Source: Pseudobdellovibrionaceae bacterium
GTDB lineage: Bacteria > Bdellovibrionota > Bdellovibrionia > Bdellovibrionales > JAMPXM01
Assembly (NCBI GenBank): GCA_022843085.1
Contig: JALHOI010000242.1
Coordinates: 1-5,355 of the forward strand
Reading direction: 5' to 3'
Length of the DNA stretch: 5,355 bases
Of the stretch, positions 1 to 5,355 are shown piece by piece. A program made the translations under genes and the position numbers. The notes below the pieces were generated by a model, which made no database searches, had not been told where the DNA came from, and worked only from the letters and a program-made list of their open reading frames with translations. Numbering within the stretch: position 1 is the first letter of the stretch; each line of letters starts with the position of its first letter.

Positions 1-794
1 GTCGAGGTGACAATCATCGAGCTCGTCAAAAACTCTCGATGCGCTACGAATGGAATCCAGAAGAACGCCGACAAACCAAGCGCCCATAGCCCCTCAAAGG
101 CAGTTGATTTCAGCCGCTCAATTCTTCTGTCGTCAAAGACAATCAGACAGATAAGAAAAAGCGCCATAACGATCGAGGTCACCAAATGGCTGAGTACAAC
201 TCCTGCCATCAGCATAGGACGAATCAAAAATTTTGAATCGTCTTGCCGCGTATTTGTAACCAGCAGAAGAAGAAGGAAACAAAATGAAAGAACTTGGCTT
301 GAAAGCCCGGTGACGAGTAGGTCGTAAACTCCAAGCCCTTGAAAGAAAAGCCGATCACTCTTTTCCCAATGAAAAAGAACCGAGAAGAGAATCCAGAACA
401 AAATTCGAGACCGATGACTTTTGATTTCGAGTCCGATTGCCGTCAGCGCGACAAACAGAAAGACGACAAGTGCCGAAAGATAAACTCGAAACGTGACAAA
501 CCAGTCGACGTCATCTGTGACAAAGCCAATCAAATAATGAAGCGAACTTAAAATTGCAGATTCGAGCGGAGGATAAAAGAGGCCATGAATGACGCCATCA
601 AAAGTTCGATCCGAAAACTGATGAAAGCGACCGTCGGCGAATTCGGCAGCGCTGAATATGTGTCCGGGCAAGTCGACCATCAACAGATTGAGGTGCCCCC
701 ATATCAGAAAAATAATCCAGAGCGCCTGCGGGCCGAGTACGATCGCTGGCCAAAGTAATTCCTTCGTGTTTCGTTGCTCGATTTCGACTCCCAT
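1..794 (-). CDS. GT-C glycosyltransferase-like polytopic membrane protein (N-terminal part, truncated by window edge)
   Basis: The minus-strand frame is open from an ATG at 794 to the left edge without a stop, giving 264 residues. AGGA lies two bases upstream of the ATG, and no other start codon was found in frame just upstream. A first hydrophobic segment (about 13-40) is followed by a large extracytoplasmic-type loop (41-97) starting with DLPGH (41-45) and containing FYPPLE (73-78). At least four more hydrophobic segments follow (about 103-121, 131-142, 159-180, 193-220), then a segment ending in FFWIPF (244-249). The acidic/His motif after the first helix, the YPPL motif, SHLVTS (202-207) and the FWIPF motif are together typical of GT-C fold proteins, especially the membrane family annotated as 6-pyruvoyl-tetrahydropterin synthase-related (Pfam PF10131 type). 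Such proteins are thought to use lipid-linked sugar donors at the outer face of the inner membrane. Substrate is unknown. The gene is divergent from the exported methyltransferase-like gene, with 161 bp between the starts. I am confident in the membrane gene and fairly confident in the GT-C class. Confidence 0.85.
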   Translation of the reverse strand, partial: MGVEIEQRNTKELLWPAIVLGPQALWIIFLIWGHLNLLMVDLPGHIFSAAEFADGRFHQFSDRTFDGVIHGLFYPPLESAILSSLHYLIGFVTDDVDWFVTFRVYLSALVVFLFVALTAIGLEIKSHRSRILFWILFSVLFHWEKSDRLFFQGLGVYDLLVTGLSSQVLSFCFLLLLLVTNTRQDDSKFLIRPMLMAGVVLSHLVTSIVMALFLICLIVFDDRRIERLKSTAFEGLWALGLSAFFWIPFVAHREFLTSSMIVTS

Positions 795-955
795 TTTCCT
801 ATTTTCGCTGAACGCTTCACAGTTTATCGATTTTGTTGGCGTGGGCGAATTACGTCTTCGCGTGGTTTCAAATGAACGCAAAACCCGGACGTTCGTCGAA
901 CTTCCGCACTGCAAGCCTCCAAGAGGCACGAGTTTTGCGCCAAGAGCAGCCAGCG

Positions 956-1816
956 ATGATAAACACGAGGCTGACCCGCTTGCACATGTCCATTTTGTTC
1001 ACATTCATTACCTTTTCGGGTTTCGATCGGGTGAGTGCGCACGCGCGACCCCAGTGCGAAGCTCTTTTCGGGATGACTGCATCTTCGAAACCGAACGGTT
1101 CAAGATCATTCGATCAATTTACCGTGCATACGTTCACAACCCATCGGTCCTACGAAGAGTTACTATTGCCCTTCGAGTTTCGTGCCCAAGGGGTCATTGG
1201 CGTTGTCCCAGGTCTGAAAGTTGACGACGTAATATCAGGCCGAAAAAGCCTGCTAAGTCTTGGCGAAGGCTATGCAGGCTTTGTCAGCGGCTTAATCGAA
1301 CGAGCTCGAAAACTACGCGGAACCGAGGCCATTCCGAATATTCATGCTGCTGACCTGCGGTATTTCAACCCACTTCAAAATCCCTTCCCAAGTTACAATC
1401 TACGGCTTTCGACCGAAGAGTTGGAAGCTCGTCGAGAGCAAGATAAAGCCATCAACGATCGGTTGGCTGCCCTCGTCTCTGCGTACCCTAACAACTACCA
1501 CGGAGCCACGTTTCAGGAATTGAACCTTGTAGGGCCAGACGGCATTCGCATGCAGTTCGACGAGATCGTTTCGAGTAATGCGGTCGACTTTGTTTTGGGC
1601 AGAACCGACCAAAACGAAACAAAACTGATTATCACGAACATCTTAAAACATTTGAAGCCGGGCGGTACCGCGCGCATCGACTCGATCGTTACGAACCCGC
1701 ATCTCGAGATTCTTCTAAACGACTTGATGACTGCTGGTGTGATCGAAGATTATTCCAGGCCGTCTGCGAGCGGAAACTTTCCGATCTGGTACCAGATACG
1801 AATTGTGAAAAAATAG
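956..1816 (+). CDS. Exported class I methyltransferase-fold protein
   Basis: The product is 286 residues and ends at TAG. I chose the ATG at 956 because it puts a signal peptide at the N terminus: basic residues 5-9, a hydrophobic core 12-20 and a likely cleavage after SAHA (27-30). AAGAG lies about nine bases upstream. The frame stays open upstream to a TTG at 833 and an ATG at 872, but those starts would bury the signal. The mature part carries class I methyltransferase landmarks in order: LLSLGEGYAGF (99-109) as the glycine-rich SAM-binding motif I, an acidic residue at the end of the next strand (D133 in AADLRYF), FDEIVSSNAV (201-210) as motif IV, and LKPGG (233-237) as the post-motif loop. 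The only Cys is C34, just after the cleavage site. Methyltransferases need cytosolic SAM, so an exported one is odd. It may act in another compartment such as a host or prey cell, or may have kept only the fold. The function and methyl acceptor are unknown. Confidence 0.85.
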   Translation: MINTRLTRLHMSILFTFITFSGFDRVSAHARPQCEALFGMTASSKPNGSRSFDQFTVHTFTTHRSYEELLLPFEFRAQGVIGVVPGLKVDDVISGRKSLLSLGEGYAGFVSGLIERARKLRGTEAIPNIHAADLRYFNPLQNPFPSYNLRLSTEELEARREQDKAINDRLAALVSAYPNNYHGATFQELNLVGPDGIRMQFDEIVSSNAVDFVLGRTDQNETKLIITNILKHLKPGGTARIDSIVTNPHLEILLNDLMTAGVIEDYSRPSASGNFPIWYQIRIVKK

Positions 1817-1913
1817 GATTTCTACGAAGGCTGAACTTCTATTCGCAAGCCGACACTTTGACTGTTCAAGGCCAAGGGCCGGGGGTCGAGCAATCGTCGG
1901 TAGATGGTTGATT

Positions 1914-1943
1914 TTGATCCGTCAACTGGACCCTAAGTAAAAT
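1914..1943 (+). promoter_or_regulatory. Possible sigma70-type promoter of the exported protease-like gene
   Basis: A TTGATC box (1914-1919; 4 of 6 to TTGACA) is followed after 18 bases by TAAAAT (1938-1943; 5 of 6 to TATAAT). It lies in the 239-bp gap between the methyltransferase-like gene and the protease-like gene, so transcription would begin near 1950. That is upstream of all candidate start codons (1969, 2023, 2056). No clear terminator was seen in the gap, so readthrough from the upstream gene is also possible. Short motif matches like this arise by chance, hence the low confidence. Confidence 0.3.
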
Positions 1944-2184
1944 CGAAGGCAGTTTTCGCAGCGAACACGTGTCTTGCCGTATTCGACGCTTCAGAACCAC
2001 TTTGCGACCTTTGGCGCGTCCTGTGAGAAACACAAAATCCCGATTAGAACAGGTGATGCAATCAGTCTTAACTCTTTTCTTAGTCCTCATCGCGACAAGC
2101 TCAACCGCGACGACGGACGGCGCTTGCCCTCGCGATTTCGCAGTGCTGTTAAAGCGCGCGAAGGTGGAAGAACAAAAACTGCAG

Positions 2185-4491
2185 TTTGGTGAGACGATAA
2201 TTCTGGCGGGAGCCAAGAAGAAGAAACTGGTTGAAACGATTTTTCTTGGCAAAACTATTGGCGATACTGGTCCCGAACTCTTGCTCTACGATCCGGCGAC
2301 AAAAACGCGGTATCACATCGACGACCGGGCCCTCTCTTGGGGACGAGATCAGAATGTGGCAGCACCGAAAACGGATCACTGGTACGCACAGATGCCGCCC
2401 AACCGCGACGGAACTTGCGCGGCTCACTCGCACGCGAACTGCGTAATTCAGCTCGACCAAAATCTACCTGCTCTGCTTGATCGCGGCTTATCTGCGCAAG
2501 TTCAAAAGGAGCGCGAAGAAATCTACTAGCGAGCTCGCGACTATCTTTACGTAAAAAACCGTTCCACTGCTGATGTCAGCGAGAACCTTGCCTTCGAAGA
2601 CGGTTTTTCCGCACGCACGGTTTCGGCGTCTCAGAAAGATTTCGCGGAAGAGGTTCTTCGACACCTCCGAGACGCTAAGCCGGTGGTGATGAGTTACAAC
2701 GCTAAGCGAGTGTACGCCACCGATTACGTTTCGATAACCCCTCGCGGCTCATCTGAAATTGCCGAGTCCAAGTATGTTTCAAAGAACTACCTTGCGCCGG
2801 TCGACGGTCGTGAATCTCAACTAGGGCACGCAATTCTTCTGTTGCGTGTCCTCGAAATTCCGGGGCGCGAAACGATGATCTTGATACAAGATTCCGCAGG
2901 CGACGGCTTGCGCCTTGTGCCGTGGAGTGAACTGAGCCACAACAACGCTTTGTGGCCAACTAAGTATTTGCTCGTCGACAGGGCCACCGCGACTCAGACG
3001 GTCGATCCAAAATCAAAATTGATCGCAGAGCTGCAGCGTGCGGATCTGCCCGAGCTAGAGAGCGTGGTAGCGAAGCACGCCACGGATTTCAGGTCGTTAA
3101 CCGCATCACAGATCTTTGATGGAACGCTTCCGATTGGCTCGTGGGTTGTCATCGAGCGAAAAGCCGCAACTCTCGCGAATGGTGAACGGAAAATTGTAAC
3201 AGGTCGTTTGCGTAAAGCAGGTGTCTCAAAAGACGGACGTTCGCGCTACGTGTCTATCGATGAGGGCCACAGCCTGTTCAACGAGCCCGCGATTGTCTGG
3301 GAAAATGCGATAGAATCTGCGCAGCACTACCTACCTCGACAATCGAAATGGGAAAAAACGATTCAAGAAGCGAAACTCGGCGATGCCATTCGCGTATCTC
3401 ATCGGAAGTCAATCGCGGGCAAATCGCAGACCGTCGAGGGCACCGTAGTCATGGTTCACACTCCGAATCCGAAGGATCCGACCGCAACCAAAATCGACGT
3501 CTTTGATAAAAAATCGAAACAAACGGTGACGCTCGATTCGCGTGAGCTTGTTTCGTCAGCAAAGGGTTCAGCGCCGACTTCGTTGGAAGATGCGGTTAGC
3601 GCTCTTCGCCAAAATCTGATCGACAAATCTGCACGAGTCCTTGGTAAAAGCGACGTTGTAGCCGGCTACTCGATTCGCGAGGGCGAGTCTTCGGCTACCG
3701 TGGTATTCCCTCGCCTTGGCCAGACAGGTTTTGAAGTTGAAACGATGACGGGACAACCTTTACTAATCAGCCTTCGTGATGGTTACAATATTGACGGCAA
3801 AACGTCTTTCGAAGCGTACTTGGTTTCGGGAAAATCGAAAGAGCTCGTCGTGTCGGTGGGCGGACGACATTTCACTATTCCGGAATCGCAAGTTGACGGT
3901 ATTCTGGCTTTTCAATCAAGCGTGACCGCCCAGTCTTCGCTCGAGACAATCCTAACAAAGAGCACAAGCTCTCAATATATTTATAGTGAGGAGAGCAACT
4001 TGCCGCGAGCCCGCATGGCCCTTCGAGGCGCAGTCGAACGAAAGGGAGCCGATGCGCTGCCCAAGTTCTTTAAGCAATCAAGAATTGGTGATGCCATCGC
4101 AATCGAGTTTCGAGAAACACCTTCATCGCCGACCCGAATGGTCACCGGTCGAGTGACCAGCGTTGCGGATGAACATCTCGTTGTGTGGAGCGACGCCGCC
4201 GGCGAGAGCGTCTGGATCAAGCCATCGTCACTCGTACAATCTCTTTACACGAAACCACTTTCGCTGAAGTGGGAGTCTCTGCAAGTAAACGCCGATAAGA
4301 CGCAGTGGCGAGTTCTCGCGGAAAAATCGAAAAGTCAGTACGGCCTGATAAGACTCAGAACCAAAAACCAAACTCGAGTTACCGTGTACGGTGAATTCAA
4401 AATCGAAAATGTCGGTGAAACATCAAGATTGTCTGTGACAGATACAAACGGCGTCGTGCATGAATTTGATCGAAACTGGATTATCGAGATG
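2185..4491 (+). repeat. Six diverged SH3-like beta modules in the protease-like protein
   Basis: Six segments of about 50-63 residues share one pattern: a start like (I/L/F)G-D/E/S-x-(I/V) with alternating hydrophobic residues, a polar loop, a second pair of strands around a G-x-V or equivalent, then a short hydrophobic strand ending in I/L-D-x-x-x-L. By eye they are at residues 44-95 (nt 2185-2340), 360-422 (3133-3321), 441-502 (3376-3561), 565-616 (3748-3903), 677-729 (4084-4242) and 762-812 (4339-4491). The clearest are FGETI, IGSWV, LGDAI and IGDAI at the module starts. The pattern fits small SH3-like or Sm-like barrels, which in exported proteins often bind cell wall or protein ligands. 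The first module lies before the catalytic Cys and the others after the protease core. The third and sixth alignments are the weakest. DNA identity between modules is low, so these are old protein repeats. Confidence 0.5.
2527..2529 (+). other. In-frame amber codon interrupting the protease-like gene
   Basis: The codons read ATC TAC TAG CGA GCT. Frame is preserved on both sides, so this is a single-codon interruption and not a frameshift. The first 51 codons after it (2530-2682) have no stop and read like normal protein, including RARDYLYVKN directly after the TAG. A base substitution from CAG, GAG, AAG, TTG, TCG, TGG, TAC or TAT would create it. Reassignment of TAG to an amino acid is unlikely, because the neighbouring genes ending at 1816 (plus) and 5067 (minus) both stop at TAG. 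Confidence 0.85.
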
Positions 4492-4921
4492 GATGTAAAG
4501 CTGACTGAAAAAAGTACGACGACAAGAGATCTTTGGGCTTTTCCGAGCGAACAACCCCACCGTTTTCCACCGCGGTAATGACGAATCGAGTGTCAGTGAA
4601 AAGGCGAAGTACTGCTAGGACACTTCCCAAGACTCTTCAATCCAGCTGCAGTTCGAGTTATCGAATGTACCTCTTCAGTTTTTTCCCCGTTATCTGGAAA
4701 TCAGAAAGAAAGCTATCTTCATCTCTTCATAGAATGCGCGTAGCAATGAAACGGACCCCACATGATGAAGTGGTCCCACAAGACTTCCCCGTCTCAATAA
4801 AGCGAGCTCGACGTCGACGAAATCCATTCGGCCTCGTTCCTGAACACTTTCAAAAATCGGAGATCGCAACAGACCTAACAGCGCCTGGTCTACAGAAAGC
4901 GACGACATCTCAATGACCTAG

Positions 4922-4963
4922 GCAATCAGCATTCCCCAGCATGAGCAATCAGCATGCTCCAGC
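4922..4963. repeat. Imperfect 19-bp direct repeat, two copies
   Basis: GCAATCAGCATTCCCCAGC (4922-4940) recurs as GCAATCAGCATGCTCCAGC (4945-4963). The copies match at 17 of 19 bases, the first 11 exactly, with a 4-base spacer, so the period is 23 bp. The second copy contains the palindrome AGCATGCT (4951-4958). Two sites about two helical turns apart could be a paired protein-binding site, but the position downstream of two convergent genes gives it no clear target. A simple local duplication is equally likely. Confidence 0.6.
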
Positions 4964-5041
4964 CCCGCCCAATCTCGGGAGCCTCCTTCAGCATACTTTT
5001 GGATAAGTGGGGTGAACTTTCAAACGATAGTCGGCGTCGTT

Positions 5042-5058
5042 AAACTCTCGCTCGAGAG
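5042..5058 (-). terminator. Weak intrinsic terminator candidate after the Alba-like gene
   Basis: Read on the minus strand, CTCTCGAGCGAGAG (5058-5045) can form a 5-6 bp GC-rich stem with a very small loop and is followed at once by TTT (5044-5042). It starts eight bases after the stop codon at 5067-5069, the right place for a terminator. The short stem and three-base T-run make it weak; Rho-dependent ending is an alternative. Confidence 0.35.
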
Positions 5059-5066
5059 CTTTGTGT

Positions 5067-5354
5067 CTAAATACCCGAACCCTTCGAATAAGAAATCATA
5101 TCAATGGTGAGGTCCGTCGCGACACCGTGCCCGCTTTCTTCGGCGGTTTCTTTGAAACGCATGTGGACAGTGCTATGTGGCACGATCGGCGCTACAGTCT
5201 CGAGTGCGTTTCCACCGTAGGCCCGATACGCCCGCTCGCAGGCATCAACGTTGTTACCGCCGATTTTCACAACTTTGGCTAATCCGCCCTTCTCGAGGCA
5301 CCTAACTACGGCTTTGTTAAGGTCGGCTTCAAGACCGAACCGCGAGTAGCGAAC
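5067..5354 (-). CDS. Alba/SpoVS-like small protein (C-terminal part, truncated by window edge)
   Basis: The minus-strand frame is open from the right edge to a TAG at 5069-5067, giving 95 visible residues. The only in-window start is a GTG at 5270. The fold pattern begins before it, so the true start probably lies outside the window. The visible part reads as helix-strand-helix: LNKAVVRCLEKGG (12-24), KVVKIGGNNVDACERAYRAY (27-46), then a strand PHSTVHMRFKE (59-69), a polar turn EESGHG (72-77) and a final strand ATDLTIDMISY (79-89). The order helix, strand VxxIG, helix with regular Ala, then a beta-hairpin resembles the Alba superfamily and the bacterial SpoVS proteins, which are small nucleic-acid-binding or developmental regulators. 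SpoVS itself has a similar IGAGALNQAVKAV stretch. This is pattern resemblance recalled from the family, not a search result. The gene is convergent with the protease-like gene. A gene is likely; the family is uncertain. Confidence 0.65.
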   Translation of the reverse strand, partial: VRYSRFGLEADLNKAVVRCLEKGGLAKVVKIGGNNVDACERAYRAYGGNALETVAPIVPHSTVHMRFKETAEESGHGVATDLTIDMISYSKGSGI

Positions 5355-5355
5355 T

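Larger units (their letters stand above)
2056..4578 (+). pseudogene. Exported papain-like cysteine protease-like protein with six SH3-like modules, interrupted by in-frame TAG
   Basis: The same frame is open from 2056 to the TAA at 4578 (about 840 codons) except for one TAG at 2527, codon 158. The ATG at 2056 gives a hydrophobic leader (4-13) with no basic residue. A GTG at 2023 would add a basic n-region (RNTKSR) and is a good alternative start; a GTG at 1969 is also in frame. Mature sequence begins near ACPRDF (23-28). After a first beta module (44-95) comes DGTCAAHSHANC (118-129), with C121 as candidate nucleophile. Beyond the TAG come QLGHAILLL (255-263), with H258 as candidate base, and IQDSAGDG (277-284), with D279 as candidate third residue and W290 after it. 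This Cys-His-Asp order and spacing fits papain-like/C39-like peptidases. Residues 360-812 hold five further beta modules. There are only three Cys (24, 121, 129) and none in the 631 residues after codon 209, which suits an extracytoplasmic protein. No residue-level family match was checked. A product stopping at the TAG would lack the His and Asp. Restart at GTG-GTG-ATG (2683-2691) would lack the Cys and has no evident Shine-Dalgarno. Confidence 0.7.
4579..5066. other. 488-bp stretch between convergent genes, no convincing gene
   Basis: This lies between the ends of the plus-strand protease-like gene and the minus-strand Alba-like gene. Two overlapping open frames exist: plus 4533-4916 (basic, serine- and arginine-rich, beginning inside the upstream gene) and minus 4690-4908 (72 codons, ATG start, containing DFVDVELALLRRG). 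Neither has a recognisable motif, a good ribosome site or a signal peptide. The minus one is the more protein-like and lies downstream of the Alba-like gene in the same direction, so a small gene there cannot be excluded. The stretch also holds hairpins at 4589-4624 and 4753-4776 without adjacent T-runs, a T6 run at 4679-4684, and a short direct repeat at 4922-4963. Confidence 0.5.

Noticed and set aside
7..551. Plus-strand open frames at 7-327 and 339-551
   Set aside because: They are rich in Lys, Arg and Ser with no motif, and lie antisense to the well-supported membrane protein frame. They are shadows of it.
795..955. Divergent promoter for the membrane and methyltransferase-like genes
   Set aside because: One must exist nearby, but the best minus-strand candidate (TTCGCC with TAAACT) is poor, and no convincing plus-strand boxes were seen.
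658..1224. Plus-strand 188-codon open frame
   Set aside because: It overlaps the start of the divergent membrane gene and the first part of the methyltransferase-like gene in another frame, has odd composition, and has no recognisable domain.
2056..2127. Lipoprotein signal at C24
   Set aside because: The residues before the Cys are DGA, lacking the Leu/Ile/Val expected at -3 of a lipobox, so an ordinary signal peptide is more likely.
1866..2460. Minus-strand open frames at 1866-2252 and 2149-2460
   Set aside because: They are antisense to the protease-like gene, whose frame has the signal peptide and motifs.
2683..4578. Treating the 631-codon frame from GTG 2683 as an independent gene
   Set aside because: It is in the same frame as the upstream part with 51 open codons between the TAG and this GTG, has no evident Shine-Dalgarno or leader, and would begin inside the protease core. 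A single interrupted gene explains it better.
4643..4684. Terminator of the protease-like gene formed by TTCGA-GTTA-TCGAA and the later T6 run
   Set aside because: The 5-bp stem (4652-4665) is AT-rich and separated from the T-run by 13 bases, which does not fit an intrinsic terminator.
4753..4776. Hairpin GGACCCCAC / GTGGTCC as a terminator
   Set aside because: The stem has a bulge and an 8-base loop, and neither strand has a T-run after it.

Overview
The window looks like chromosomal DNA of a Gram-negative bacterium. GC is near 50% by eye, and TCG and CGA codons are common. Two consecutive genes encode exported proteins of unfamiliar type. This style resembles predatory or environmental Bdellovibrionota, but that placement is an inference from general look only; there is no rRNA or marker gene here.

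Layout: (1) Positions 1-794, minus strand: the first 264 residues of a polytopic membrane protein with the hallmarks of a GT-C type glycosyltransferase-like protein, running off the left edge. (2) Positions 956-1816, plus strand, divergent from the first: a 286-residue protein with an N-terminal signal peptide and a class I (Rossmann-fold) methyltransferase-like domain. (3) Positions 2056-4578, plus strand: one long reading frame of about 840 codons, preceded by a possible sigma70-type promoter and broken by a single in-frame TAG at 2527. Its conceptual product is an exported protein with a papain-like Cys/His/Asp arrangement inside a chain of six SH3-like beta modules. The TAG falls between the putative catalytic Cys and His, so the gene is either a recent pseudogene, a sequencing error, or read through. 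(4) Positions 4579-5066: a 488-bp stretch with no convincing gene, holding an imperfect 19-bp direct repeat and a small hairpin. (5) Positions 5067-5354, minus strand: the C-terminal 95 residues of a small protein that looks Alba/SpoVS-like, entering from the right edge.

The two exported proteins are the most interesting part. They lie in tandem on one strand and both are nearly Cys-free, but the 239-bp gap and a possible separate promoter argue against a tight operon. No mobile element, tRNA, rRNA or CRISPR array was seen.
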